In this document: in pieces, positions 41,707 through 50,186 of the stretch
Layout: each line of letters begins with the position of its first letter
Numbering within the stretch: the stretch's first letter is position 1
Origin: an uncultured Megasphaera sp.
Lineage (GTDB): Bacteria; Bacillota; Negativicutes; Veillonellales; Megasphaeraceae
Assembly: GCF_958350005.1 (NCBI RefSeq)
Contig: NZ_CATWFF010000001.1
Span: forward strand, 1-50,292
DNA: 50,292 bases
Reading direction: 5' to 3'
Program-made: the position numbers and the translations under genes
Notes under the pieces: model-generated
Database searches by the model: none
Told to the model about the DNA's origin: nothing
Seen by the model: the letters and a program-made list of their open reading frames with translations, nothing else

Positions 41707-42660
41707 ATGCTGTCGATTGTCGTTCCTGTATACAATGAACAGCTGAATATAGAAAAGTTCTATGAAGAAGCGACAAAGGCCATGCAGTCTGTGGGGATGA
41801 ACTATGAAATCATCTTCGTCGATGATGGCTCCAAGGACACGACGCCCCTTATTTTGAGCCGGCTCAGTCAGCAGGACTGCCATGTGCGGGCATTGATTCT
41901 GGCCCGGAACTTTGGCCATCAGCTGGCCATTACGTGCGGCATGGATCATGCCAGAGGGGATGCAGTCATTACGATGGACGGCGATTTACAGCATCCGCCG
42001 GCTATGATTCCCGATCTGGTCAAACGCTGGCGGGAAGGGTACGACGTCGTGCAGACTGTACGGAAGGCGACAGATGATTCCGGCTTTGTGAAGCGGCAGA
42101 CGTCGAAGTGGTACTATATTATTCTCAATGCCGTATCACCGGTGCACATTACACCGGGGGGATCGGATTTCCGCCTTGTCGATCGCCGCGTACTGGAAAC
42201 ATTTAAGCTGTTTCGGGAACATGACCGTTTTATTCGCGGCATTATCGGCGATATTGGCTATAAGCAGAAGACCATCTCTTTTGTAGCACCCAAGCGGTTT
42301 GCCGGCAAATCTAAATTTTCAATGCGAAAAATGCTCCACTTTGCACTGGACGGCATTATGGCTTATTCAAAAATTCCGCTGCGTATTTCCTTTTATACAG
42401 GCATGGTCAGCGGCCTGCTGAGCATAGGCCTTATCGTGCATGCCCTGTATTGTCATATTGTAGGCGAAGCGGCGCCGGGATGGACGACGACGATGATCGT
42501 CATCTGCATGCTTGGCGGCCTGCAGCTTATGTTTATGGGTATTATGGGAGAATACATCGGCCGTATTTTTGAGGAAGTCAAACACCGTCCTCTCTACTGG
42601 CTGCGTGCCGAACTCGGCCAGACAGGCAGTACCGATTCAGAAGAGCAGAAAACGCGGTAA
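41707..42660 (+). CDS. membrane-anchored GT2 glycosyltransferase (GtrB/DPM family)
   Basis: A 317-residue family-2 glycosyltransferase that normally moves a sugar from a nucleotide donor to undecaprenyl phosphate. The N-terminus LSIVVPVYNEQ, the nucleotide-binding VDDGSKD near residue 39 and the metal-binding DGDLQHPP near residue 90 are visible, with two C-terminal membrane spans at about residues 228-250 and 262-285. The resulting lipid-linked sugar is used outside the membrane to decorate LPS, teichoic acid or protein. ATGs at 41674 and 41677 are in frame but at or before the predicted transcription start; the family start fits 41707. No flippase or acceptor transferase is adjacent. Confidence 0.85.
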   Translation: MLSIVVPVYNEQLNIEKFYEEATKAMQSVGMNYEIIFVDDGSKDTTPLILSRLSQQDCHVRALILARNFGHQLAITCGMDHARGDAVITMDGDLQHPPAMIPDLVKRWREGYDVVQTVRKATDDSGFVKRQTSKWYYIILNAVSPVHITPGGSDFRLVDRRVLETFKLFREHDRFIRGIIGDIGYKQKTISFVAPKRFAGKSKFSMRKMLHFALDGIMAYSKIPLRISFYTGMVSGLLSIGLIVHALYCHIVGEAAPGWTTTMIVICMLGGLQLMFMGIMGEYIGRIFEEVKHRPLYWLRAELGQTGSTDSEEQKTR

Positions 42661-42701
42661 GCCTTTCTGTATGGGACAGGAAGGCAGAGAGGAGGCTTTC
42701 T

Positions 42702-43466
42702 ATGTGGAAAAAAGTAAGTAAAGTATGCTGCATGACGGCTCTCTTCGCCATGACAGCTATTTCAGCAGGAGCAGCATCTTCCTATTATACCGTAGGAAGT
42801 AAGGGCAGCGATGTACTGGCTATGCAGAAACAGCTGCGAAAACTGGGCTATCAGGTCAAAGCGGATGGAGTATATTCCAAAAGCATGGCCAAAGCAGTAG
42901 CAAAATTCCAGAAAGATAAAAAAATACAGGTCAGCGGCAACGTCGGCGGCTGGACCTATTATTTGCTTACCGGCAAGAGAACGCTGCTGGAAAAGGCAGG
43001 GTCCCAGGGTGGATCGAAATCCGACCAGAGCAAAACCTATAAAGGCAAGGGGAAAACAGGCGTTCAGTATACGAATCTCAAAAAGCTGCGCGGTGCCGAT
43101 AAACTGGGCAGCCAGCTCGTCAATTCAGCCTATCAGTATATTGGCGTTCCCTATGTATTTGGCGGCAATACGCCAGATGGATTTGACTGCTCCGGATTTA
43201 CGAAGTACGTCTTTTCTCACAACGGCATTACCTTGCCCCGCATGGCAGACGAACAGTACCGCCTGGGAGCAAAGGTGTCGCGAAGCGAACTGATTCCGGG
43301 AGATCTGGTATTCTTTACGACCTACGAACCAGGGGTGTCGCATACGGGAATTTACGTAGGCGACAACAACTTTATCAGCGCTACGAGCAGCGGCGGAATC
43401 CGTGTAGACAGCCTGGACAGCCGGTACTGGGCTGATCGGTATGTCGGCGCAAAGCGGGTCCGATAG
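42702..43466 (+). CDS. NlpC/P60 peptidoglycan endopeptidase with PG-binding domain
   Basis: A 254-residue exported wall hydrolase. Signal peptide residues 1-24 (cleavage after SAGA) are followed by a PG_binding_1 domain at about residues 30-90 and a basic, Gly/Lys/Ser-rich linker (about 98-125). The NlpC/P60 cysteine peptidase domain covers about 135-254, with catalytic Cys163 in DGFDCSGF and His214 in VSHTGIY. It should cut the stem peptide, typically after D-Glu, during wall remodelling. A GAGAGGAGG site precedes the ATG. It may share the promoter of the GT2 gene 42 bases upstream. Confidence 0.92.
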   Translation: MWKKVSKVCCMTALFAMTAISAGAASSYYTVGSKGSDVLAMQKQLRKLGYQVKADGVYSKSMAKAVAKFQKDKKIQVSGNVGGWTYYLLTGKRTLLEKAGSQGGSKSDQSKTYKGKGKTGVQYTNLKKLRGADKLGSQLVNSAYQYIGVPYVFGGNTPDGFDCSGFTKYVFSHNGITLPRMADEQYRLGAKVSRSELIPGDLVFFTTYEPGVSHTGIYVGDNNFISATSSGGIRVDSLDSRYWADRYVGAKRVR

Positions 43467-43473
43467 ACAAGAT

Positions 43474-43513
43474 AATGGCTAGCAGGGAAGCATTGCCGCC
43501 TTGCTAGCCATTT
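43474..43513 (+). terminator. probable terminator after the NlpC/P60 gene
   Basis: An 11-bp stem (AATGGCTAGCA / TGCTAGCCATT) with a long loop; the T tract is short, so efficiency is uncertain. Confidence 0.6.
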
Positions 43514-43561
43514 CGTCACATTCTGTTGGACAGAGAAAATTGAAAAAATCCTGTGAAAAGG

Positions 43562-43591
43562 TTGCTTATCAGGGGTAAATGAGCGTATAAT
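43562..43591 (+). promoter_or_regulatory. alaS promoter
   Basis: TTGCTT at 43562-43567 and a consensus TATAAT at 43586-43591 with an 18-base spacer, about 40 bases before the start codon. The leader is too short for a T-box. Confidence 0.65.
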
Positions 43592-43631
43592 TTTTTCATA
43601 TGATACAGAAAATGCAGAAGGAGTGTTTTTG

Positions 43632-46241
43632 ATGAAGTATATGACGGGTAATGAAATCCGTAAAGCCTATTTGGAGTTTTTTAAGAGCAAGGGACATTTA
43701 ATCCTCCACAGTTTCCCCCTGATTCCGGAAAATGATCCGAGCCTCCTGCTGATTGGTGCCGGCATGGCTCCGCTGAAGCCCTATTTTACAGGTAAACTGG
43801 TACCGCCGTCGTATCGCGTGACGACGAGCCAGAAGTGTATTCGTACCGGCGATATTGACAATGTAGGCCGGACAGCCCGCCATCATACGTTTTTTGAAAT
43901 GCTGGGAAACTTCTCCTTTGGCGATTATTTCAAAAAAGAAGCCATTTCCTGGGCCTGGGAATTTCTGACCAAGGTTCTCGAACTGGATACGGACAAGCTC
44001 TATGTGACAATTTACCCCGATGACACAGAAGCCTATGACTACTGGCACAACATGATCGGCCTGGCAGATGAACGGATTTTCAAATTTGAAGATAATTTCT
44101 GGGAAATCGGCGAAGGCCCCTGCGGTCCGGACAGTGAAATCTTCTACGATCTGGGACCGGAACGGGGCTGCGGCAAGCCGACGTGCAATGTGGGCTGTGA
44201 CTGCGACCGCTATCTGGAAATCTGGAACCTCGTGTTTACCCAGTATAACCGGACGAAAGACGGCAAATACGTGCCGCTGGCCAAGAAAAACATCGATACC
44301 GGCTGCGGTCTGGAACGGCTGGCATCGGTTATTCAGCAGAAAGAATCCAACTTTGAAACGGATCTGATTTTCCCGATTATTGAAAAAGTCATCGAAATCA
44401 GCGGCGGTGATTACAGCGATCCCCAGCAGAAAATTGCCATGAAGGTTATTGCTGACCATATCCGGGCCATTATGATGATGATTTCTGACGGCATTCTGCC
44501 GTCTAATGAAGGCCGCGGCTATGTACTGCGCCGGATTCTGCGCCGGGCCGTACGGTTTGGCCGCCTTCTGGGCATTCAGGACCTGTTCCTCAGCCGCCTT
44601 ATTGATACGGTCATGTCCATTATGGCTGTGGAATATCCGGAACTGCGGGATCATGAAGACCTGATCCGTAAAGTTATTGATACGGAAGAAAAACAGTTCA
44701 GCACGACTCTGGCCCAGGGCATGGAACTGCTGGACGGCCTGCTCGCTGCTGCCGGCGATACGAAGGTTCTGGCCGGCCGCGACGTGTTCAAGCTGTACGA
44801 TACATACGGCTTCCCGGTGGAACTGACCGAAGAAATTGCCCAGGAACAGGGCGTAGCCATTGACCATGACGGATTTGATGCAGCCATGAAGGAGCAGCAG
44901 GAACGGGCCCGCGCTGCTCATGCAGACGTATCGGCCAAGGTAGCGACGCCGGATACGACCAAACTCGATCAGAGCAAACTCGTCAATGATCCGTCGGCTG
45001 TACAGGCAACGGTGGTCATGCTCGGCAAGGACGGCGTCGAAGTGCCGGAAGCCCGGGACGGAGAAGAAGTAACGGTTATTCTCGACTCCAATCCCTTCCA
45101 TCCTGAAGGAGGCGGACAGCTTGGCGATACAGGCGTGCTTACGGCAGCAGCCGGAAAGGCCGCTGTTACCGATGCCAAAGCGCTGCCGAACGGACTGGTA
45201 TACCTCGTTGCTTCCGTACAGGAAGGGGTGCTCCGTACCGGTGACGCCGTACAGATTGCTGTCGACCAGGAACGGCACATGGCACTGGCCCGCAATCATA
45301 CGGCAACCCATCTGCTGCAGGCTGCGCTGCGCCGCGTTCTCGGCAACCATGTCACCCAGGCAGGGTCCCTGGTAACGCCGGATCACCTGCGTTTCGACTT
45401 CACCCATTTCTCGCCTGTAACGGCACAGGAACTGGCTGATGTGGAACAGATGGTAAATGATGAAATCCTGAAAAATGTCCCCGTCCATATTGAAGAAATG
45501 CCTGTCGATGAAGCGAAGAAACAGGGAGCCATTGCCCTGTTTGGCGAAAAATACGGCGATGTGGTCCGCGTCGTATCGGTAGACGACTTCAGCCGCGAAC
45601 TCTGCGGCGGTTCGCACGTACCGTCGACGGCTGTAATCGGGACCTTCCGCATTCTGTCCGAAGGCGGTACGGGAAGCGGCGTCCGCCGCATTGAAGCCGT
45701 TACCGGTGCAGCTGCCCTGGCCAAAGCCCGGGAAGATGCAGCCCAGCTGGCTCAGATTACGGCCCTGGTCAAGGCCAAAGCCGGTCAGGCGCCGGAAAAA
45801 GTCGAACAGCTTCTGGCAGCGCTGAAAGAAGCGGAAAAAGAAGTACAGAACCTGAAAAAAGCAGCTTCCTTATCCGATCTGGACAGCATTCTGGCTGCGC
45901 AGGAAACCATTGGCGGCGTTTCCGTCATTGCTGCCCAGGGACAGGCCGATTCCATGGATGGCCTGCGGGATCTGGCCGATACGGTAATGGATAAAGTCGG
46001 CAGCGGCGTCGTTCTTCTCGGTGCCGTAAACGGCGGCAAAGTGAACTTTGTCTGCAAAGTTGCCAAAGCAGATACGAAAAAAGGTCTCCATGCCGGAAAA
46101 ATTATCAAAGCCGCAGCAACGGCAGCCGGCGGCAACGGCGGCGGCCGTCCTGATATGGCCCAGGCCGGCGGCAGGGACCCGGAAAAACTGACGGAAGCTC
46201 TGGCTGCCGGACAGCAGGCTGTCCGTGACATACTGGCATAA
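43632..46241 (+). CDS. alaS: alanine-tRNA ligase
   Basis: An 869-residue class-II synthetase. The catalytic domain is in the first 240 residues (RTARHHTFFEMLGNFSFGDYF near residue 80), followed by tRNA recognition to about 455. The editing domain has HTATHLL near residue 557 and the zinc-site CGGSH near residue 658, and a C-terminal C-Ala domain carries a Gly-rich end (GGNGGGRPDMAQAGG). GTG 43623 is in frame; AAGGAG at 43617-43622 is best spaced for the ATG at 43632. It heads the Firmicute block alaS-ireB-ruvX-DUF1292. Confidence 0.97.
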   Translation: MKYMTGNEIRKAYLEFFKSKGHLILHSFPLIPENDPSLLLIGAGMAPLKPYFTGKLVPPSYRVTTSQKCIRTGDIDNVGRTARHHTFFEMLGNFSFGDYFKKEAISWAWEFLTKVLELDTDKLYVTIYPDDTEAYDYWHNMIGLADERIFKFEDNFWEIGEGPCGPDSEIFYDLGPERGCGKPTCNVGCDCDRYLEIWNLVFTQYNRTKDGKYVPLAKKNIDTGCGLERLASVIQQKESNFETDLIFPIIEKVIEISGGDYSDPQQKIAMKVIADHIRAIMMMISDGILPSNEGRGYVLRRILRRAVRFGRLLGIQDLFLSRLIDTVMSIMAVEYPELRDHEDLIRKVIDTEEKQFSTTLAQGMELLDGLLAAAGDTKVLAGRDVFKLYDTYGFPVELTEEIAQEQGVAIDHDGFDAAMKEQQERARAAHADVSAKVATPDTTKLDQSKLVNDPSAVQATVVMLGKDGVEVPEARDGEEVTVILDSNPFHPEGGGQLGDTGVLTAAAGKAAVTDAKALPNGLVYLVASVQEGVLRTGDAVQIAVDQERHMALARNHTATHLLQAALRRVLGNHVTQAGSLVTPDHLRFDFTHFSPVTAQELADVEQMVNDEILKNVPVHIEEMPVDEAKKQGAIALFGEKYGDVVRVVSVDDFSRELCGGSHVPSTAVIGTFRILSEGGTGSGVRRIEAVTGAAALAKAREDAAQLAQITALVKAKAGQAPEKVEQLLAALKEAEKEVQNLKKAASLSDLDSILAAQETIGGVSVIAAQGQADSMDGLRDLADTVMDKVGSGVVLLGAVNGGKVNFVCKVAKADTKKGLHAGKIIKAAATAAGGNGGGRPDMAQAGGRDPEKLTEALAAGQQAVRDILA

Positions 46242-46279
46242 AATGGTTTTGGCCGCAAGGTCGCAAAGGATGTGATTGT

Positions 46280-46540
46280 ATGGCAATTAGCGATGAAACG
46301 ATGATTGTAAAAAACAGAAGTGAAGAACAGACTGTCGCTTCGATGATTTTGGAAGACGTATACCATGCGTTGGAAGAGAAAGGCTACAATCCGGTGAATC
46401 AGATCGTAGGCTATCTCCTTTCCGGAGACCCTACGTATATTACGAGCCATAACAATGCCCGCAGCAATATACGGCGTATTGAACGGGACGAGCTCATTGA
46501 AGAGCTGGTCCGGTCCTATGTCAAGACTCGCGGCTTATAG
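46280..46540 (+). CDS. IreB family regulatory phosphoprotein (UPF0297)
   Basis: An 86-residue protein matching the IreB/YrzL family along its length, including YNPVNQIVGYLLSGDPTYITSHNNAR near residues 36-60 (only part needed for recognition). In Enterococcus, IreB is phosphorylated by the PASTA kinase IreK and modulates cephalosporin resistance; here the role is inferred by family. It lies 38 bases after alaS and 7 bases before ruvX, the conserved Firmicute order. Confidence 0.9.
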   Translation: MAISDETMIVKNRSEEQTVASMILEDVYHALEEKGYNPVNQIVGYLLSGDPTYITSHNNARSNIRRIERDELIEELVRSYVKTRGL

Positions 46541-46547
46541 GAGTAGT

Positions 46548-46964
46548 ATGCGGATTTTAGGATTAGACGTTGGTTCAAAGACCATAGGCGTAGCCTGCAG
46601 CGATGCCCTGCTCATTACGGCGCAGGGCGTGGAAACGATACGGCGTGTTTCCAAAAAGAAAGATTTCCAGCGCCTCCGGGAGCTGGTACAGGAAAAGGAT
46701 GTCCACCGCATCGTCGTCGGCAGGCCCCGTCATATGAACGGCGATTACAGCGAAAACATGAAAGACATAGAAAGCTTCGTACAGGAACTGCAGAAAGTCA
46801 TGCCCAAGATGGAATTTGTCTATTGGGATGAACGCCTGACAACCGTCATGGCCCGGCAAGTCCTCATGGAGGGCGGTGTACGGCGGGAAAAGCGAAAACA
46901 GTTTGTCGATAAAATGGCAGCTGTTCTCATATTACAGAATTATTTAGACGCTCAAGGAGGCTAA
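46548..46964 (+). CDS. ruvX: RuvX/YqgF, putative Holliday junction resolvase / pre-16S rRNA nuclease
   Basis: A 138-residue RNase H-fold nuclease. The first acidic residue is in ILGLDVGSKTIGVA at the N-terminus, the second region is VVGRPRHMNG near residue 61, and YWDERLTTVMA is near residue 91. The family matures the 5' end of 16S rRNA and has been proposed to resolve Holliday junctions. The TAGGAG site sits at the ireB stop; an upstream in-frame start at 46455 inside ireB is rejected. DUF1292 follows after one base. Confidence 0.94.
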   Translation: MRILGLDVGSKTIGVACSDALLITAQGVETIRRVSKKKDFQRLRELVQEKDVHRIVVGRPRHMNGDYSENMKDIESFVQELQKVMPKMEFVYWDERLTTVMARQVLMEGGVRREKRKQFVDKMAAVLILQNYLDAQGG

Positions 46965-46965
46965 C

Positions 46966-47250
46966 ATGGCAGAAGAAATGGATGAAGTAATGGTCATTAC
47001 GATCACCGCTCCCGATGGTACGGAAACGGATTTTGAAGAAGTCGACACCATTGAAGTCGACGGTAAGCTCTTCTCTCTGCTCGTTCAGATTTGCGACGAC
47101 GAAGAAGAAGGGGATACGATCATCGCCCGTATTGATGAAGAAGACGGCGAACCTGTCTATGTAGAACCGACGGAAGAAGAATTTGAAGCAGCCCGCATCA
47201 AGTTCGAAGAACTGTTTGCCGCTGCTGAAGAAGAAGGCCTGGACGAATAA
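46966..47250 (+). CDS. DUF1292 domain protein (YrzB-like)
   Basis: A 94-residue, strongly acidic protein (many Glu/Asp, C-terminus EEEGLDE). It matches the DUF1292 family, normally encoded right after ruvX in Firmicutes. Function unknown. AGGAGG precedes the ATG and a terminator follows. Confidence 0.9.
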   Translation: MAEEMDEVMVITITAPDGTETDFEEVDTIEVDGKLFSLLVQICDDEEEGDTIIARIDEEDGEPVYVEPTEEEFEAARIKFEELFAAAEEEGLDE

Positions 47251-47265
47251 TCAGGGCCATACTGG

Positions 47266-47299
47266 AAAAAAGGACATGCTGAGAGGCGTGTCTTTTTTT
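47266..47299 (+). terminator. terminator after the alaS block
   Basis: Stem GACATGC / GCGTGTC (one G-T pair), extended by A/T pairs, with a 6-base loop and seven T. Confidence 0.8.
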
Positions 47300-47316
47300 C
47301 TATACAGGAGAAAATA

Positions 47317-48213
47317 ATGGGAGAATTACCAAGTATACAGCAATTAAAAGATTTTATTATCTATGGAAAGTACCGAAATTTCACGGCAGCTGCAGAAGCG
47401 GCTAATATTACACAGTCGGCATTCAGTGCGCAGATTAAGAAACTGGAAGAAATCGTCGGCGTGCAGCTCATTGCCCGTTCCAACCGGGGCAGTCACCTGA
47501 CCAAAGCGGGAGAGCACTTTTTCCTCCGCGTAGAGCCGCTGCTCAGCGAACTGGAAGGCTGTCTGTGCGAAATGAAAACATTCAGCGGCGAAGCACAGCC
47601 CCTGTCGATCGGCATCATGCTGTCCCTGGGAGATGTACACATGAACCGCCATCTGGCCTGGTTTCAGCAGCATCACAGCGGCGCATCCTTTCGCGTATAT
47701 AATCTGGAAGCCCGGGAATTGCTGCAGAAGCTGAAAGACGATGAACTGGACATTATTTCGCTGTTCCTCCTGCCAGGCATGGATGTAAGCGGATATGAAA
47801 GCGTCTGTTTCTGTCATGAACCTATTGTGTATTATGCGCCGAACCTCGATGTCCCGTCGCCGACAGTCAGTGCCGAATTTATTACGTCTCATCCGCTGGC
47901 CCAGTATTCTCCGCACTATCTGATGAATGACTACCTGGAACGGTATCTGCAGCACCATGCCGGAACAGCGCCGCAGACGCGGGCCTGGTTTTCCACGCCG
48001 TACGCGATCTGGAGATACTGCCAGCAGCATCACATTGGGGCCCTGCTGCCGCAGCGATTTCTGGAAGCCATGGGCACTGCTGCCGGCATGTATGCCATCA
48101 CGCCGGCAGTCAGCCTGCCCTGCTATCTGCTGTATAAACGAAGCAATCCCAACTATCAGGCCATACAGGTATTTATTCAGTACATGAAGCAGACCTATCA
48201 CGTGGTGCCGTGA
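47317..48213 (+). CDS. LysR-family transcriptional regulator
   Basis: A 298-residue regulator. The winged helix-turn-helix is at about residues 6-65 (FTAAAEAANITQSAFSAQI within it) and the periplasmic-binding-like effector domain at about 90-295. The effector is unknown. It lies directly upstream of, and in the same direction as, an MFS transporter, with a 100-base gap between, so it likely controls that gene. Most LysR regulators are divergent from their targets; here the arrangement is tandem. Confidence 0.92.
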   Translation: MGELPSIQQLKDFIIYGKYRNFTAAAEAANITQSAFSAQIKKLEEIVGVQLIARSNRGSHLTKAGEHFFLRVEPLLSELEGCLCEMKTFSGEAQPLSIGIMLSLGDVHMNRHLAWFQQHHSGASFRVYNLEARELLQKLKDDELDIISLFLLPGMDVSGYESVCFCHEPIVYYAPNLDVPSPTVSAEFITSHPLAQYSPHYLMNDYLERYLQHHAGTAPQTRAWFSTPYAIWRYCQQHHIGALLPQRFLEAMGTAAGMYAITPAVSLPCYLLYKRSNPNYQAIQVFIQYMKQTYHVVP

Positions 48214-48251
48214 TATCGTTTTTTCTGATGGCCCTTATCGCATGTTTCAAT

Positions 48252-48280
48252 TATACAAGACCCGACAGAGCGAGTAGAAT
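48252..48280 (+). promoter_or_regulatory. possible MFS gene promoter
   Basis: TATACA (48252-48257) and TAGAAT (48275-48280) with a 17-base spacer. The weak -35 suits an activator such as the upstream LysR protein. Confidence 0.4.
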
Positions 48281-48308
48281 AGCGGTATCACACAAAAGGA
48301 GTTGTCAT

Positions 48309-48371
48309 ATGTATCATGGTAGCGCAGAAATCGCTTTGGAACAAAGACTTCCTGTTGGATACGGGAATTAA
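48309..48371 (+). CDS. possible 20-residue overlapping leader ORF
   Basis: ATG at 48309, six bases after AAGGAG (48297-48302), opens a 20-codon frame ending TAA at 48371. It overlaps the MFS start in another frame. The ribosome site is better placed for this ATG than for the MFS ATG seven bases downstream. It could be a leader peptide or chance. Confidence 0.25.
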   Translation: MYHGSAEIALEQRLPVGYGN

Positions 48372-49587
48372 CTTTGTCGTCTATCTCATTTATTATCTGT
48401 TAATGGTCATCATTGCTGTTGTTGCAAAAGACCAGCTCAATGCCTCGCTCAGCGAAGCCGGGCTGGCATCGGGTATTTTTATTGTCGGTACCTTACTGGC
48501 CCGCCTTCAGTTTGGCAAGGCCATCGAACTGTACGGGCGGCGCCGCACGCTGTACGGCGGCATCCTGTTCTATCTGGCTACGACGCTGCTGTACTTTTAC
48601 ATCCCCAATCTGGGCATGATGTATCTCATCCGTCTGCTCAACGGGCTGGCCTACGGCATTACGTCCACGGCGACCAACACCATTGTCGCTTCGTGCATTC
48701 CTGATGATGAAAAAGGGGAAGGCATTAACTACTATGGCCTCAGCACCAGCCTGGCTGCTGCTATTGGGCCTTTCCTGGGCATGTTCCTCATGCTGGTTTC
48801 CAACTTTGAATTTATCATCGGCCTGTGCACCGTACTGATTGTGCTGTGTATTGTCGGCTGTTTCTTCCTCCATATTGATGAAATGGAACTGAGCGAAGAA
48901 GAACGGCAGCAGATGAAGGCCATGACCCTGGAAAACTATGTGGAACGCCGGGTTATGGTCATTTCCGGCATTGGCTTTCTCATGGGCTTTGCCTATTCCA
49001 GTGTCCTCACCTTTTTGGCCGCCTATGCCCGGGAAATTAATCTGGTTCAGGCCAGCACCTTCTTCTTTGTCGTCTATGCCGTCGTCATTACGGTTACGCG
49101 GCCGGTGACGGGCATTATTTTTGACCGGAAAGGGGAAAACTACGTCCTCTATCCGTGTTACATCTTCCTGGCAGCCGGCTTATTCCTGCTGGAAATGACC
49201 GGTGCTGCCTGGCAGCTGCTGCTGGCCGGCGTATTTGTTGGCCTGGGATATGGCACGTTCATGTCCAATGGACAGGCTGTATGCATTAAGCTGACACCGG
49301 CACACCGCATCAGCGTCGCCTTGTCGACGTACTTTGTCGCCCTGGACCTGGGCATTGGCGTAGGGCCCTATGTACTGGGCTCGCTGCATCATATCCTGAC
49401 CTTCCCGCAGCTCTATGCCGTTGCCGGCGCCATTGCCCTGGTCTGCTTCTTCCTGTATTATGCCCTGTATGGCCGCAATGCCAAAGCCAATGCCGTCGTA
49501 GAAGAACGGGCAGAAGAAGCGGACGATGCGTTCGTCATGGGATTGAAGCAGAAACCGGTATGCCATGCAGCTGTCAATAAGAAATAA
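48316..49587 (+). CDS. major facilitator superfamily transporter
   Basis: A 423-residue inner-membrane transporter with about twelve hydrophobic spans. The loop between spans 2 and 3 has the MFS-A-like FGKAIELYGRRRTLYGG near residue 60, and a central charged loop (ELSEEERQQMKAM) lies near residue 195. A hydrophilic Glu-rich C-terminal tail follows span 12. Substrate unknown; drug or metabolite export is usual for this group. The start is less certain than most: AAGGAG is 13 bases upstream, and an out-of-frame ATG sits between. Confidence 0.88.
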   Translation: MVAQKSLWNKDFLLDTGINFVVYLIYYLLMVIIAVVAKDQLNASLSEAGLASGIFIVGTLLARLQFGKAIELYGRRRTLYGGILFYLATTLLYFYIPNLGMMYLIRLLNGLAYGITSTATNTIVASCIPDDEKGEGINYYGLSTSLAAAIGPFLGMFLMLVSNFEFIIGLCTVLIVLCIVGCFFLHIDEMELSEEERQQMKAMTLENYVERRVMVISGIGFLMGFAYSSVLTFLAAYAREINLVQASTFFFVVYAVVITVTRPVTGIIFDRKGENYVLYPCYIFLAAGLFLLEMTGAAWQLLLAGVFVGLGYGTFMSNGQAVCIKLTPAHRISVALSTYFVALDLGIGVGPYVLGSLHHILTFPQLYAVAGAIALVCFFLYYALYGRNAKANAVVEERAEEADDAFVMGLKQKPVCHAAVNKK

Positions 49588-49591
49588 TTAA

Positions 49592-49606
49592 AAATAATTA
49601 TTATTT
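49592..49606 (+). promoter_or_regulatory. PerR/Fur-type operator
   Basis: A perfect 7-1-7 palindrome (AAATAAT T ATTATTT). Its central 11 bases match the PerR-box core. It ends four bases before the -35 of the superoxide reductase gene, where a Fur-family repressor could block polymerase. The surrounding AT-richness lowers certainty. Confidence 0.55.
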
Positions 49607-49610
49607 ACTA

Positions 49611-49639
49611 TTGACTTCTATACCAAAGTAGTGTATGAT
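49611..49639 (+). promoter_or_regulatory. promoter of the superoxide reductase gene
   Basis: TTGACT at 49611-49616 and TATGAT at 49634-49639 with a 17-base spacer. Confidence 0.8.
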
Positions 49640-49702
49640 TAGAGCATAACAAAGAACAATTACTAATTTTAGATAAATATTAACAAAAAGGAGATATGCC
49701 CT

Positions 49703-50158
49703 ATGAAACAAGTACAGTTTTATCGCAATGAACAAGATGGTTCTGTCGTCGTATTGGCAGGCGCAGTAGATACGAATAAAGATCTTACCATTGGCGGTCA
49801 GAAATATACGCTCCTCGTTCCCGATTCGGTAGATGCAGCCAAGGAAAAACATGTACCGGCGCTGCAGAAAATTGACAGCCATCTGGTAGTGGAAGTTGGC
49901 TCCGTAACGCATCCCATGGAAGAAAAGCATTATATTGAATGGATTGCCCTCGTAACGGATGACAAAGTCGATATCCGTTATCTCAAACCCGGTCAGGCAC
50001 CGAAAGCAGATTTTGAAGCAGGCGATGCCGGCACGGTATATGCATACTGCAACCTCCATGGTCTCTGGAAAGCAGACTTTGCCGTACAGGAAGCAGCTCC
50101 CATTGCCGGCGGCAGCTGCTCGCCGGAATTTGGCGGCTGCGTCATTCAGGATTTATAA
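49703..50158 (+). CDS. superoxide reductase (class III desulfoferrodoxin type)
   Basis: A 151-residue cytosolic enzyme that reduces superoxide to hydrogen peroxide without making oxygen. The iron centre ligands are complete: His50 (in KEKHVP, with Glu48/Lys49 of the active-site lid), His70 and His76 (in HPMEEKHYIEW), Cys116 and His119 (in YCNLHG). The N-terminal domain (about residues 1-40) has the desulforedoxin-like fold length but no cysteines, so the second iron centre of class I is absent, as in the Treponema type. A C-terminal extension adds Cys139 and Cys146 (C-x6-C), not part of the known core. AAGGAGA precedes the ATG. Confidence 0.93.
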   Translation: MKQVQFYRNEQDGSVVVLAGAVDTNKDLTIGGQKYTLLVPDSVDAAKEKHVPALQKIDSHLVVEVGSVTHPMEEKHYIEWIALVTDDKVDIRYLKPGQAPKADFEAGDAGTVYAYCNLHGLWKADFAVQEAAPIAGGSCSPEFGGCVIQDL

Positions 50159-50186
50159 TCGCCAGACAACCGAAAAGGACTATAAA

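Noticed and set aside
43514..43631. T-box leader for alaS
   Set aside because: No GGTGG-type core is present, and the predicted transcription start is only about 35 bases before the gene.
43698..45617. A 639-codon open frame on the minus strand across alaS
   Set aside because: It lies wholly inside a clearly conserved synthetase gene and its product is rich in His, Phe, Arg and Gln, as expected of an antisense shadow. No ribosome site or recognisable domain is seen.
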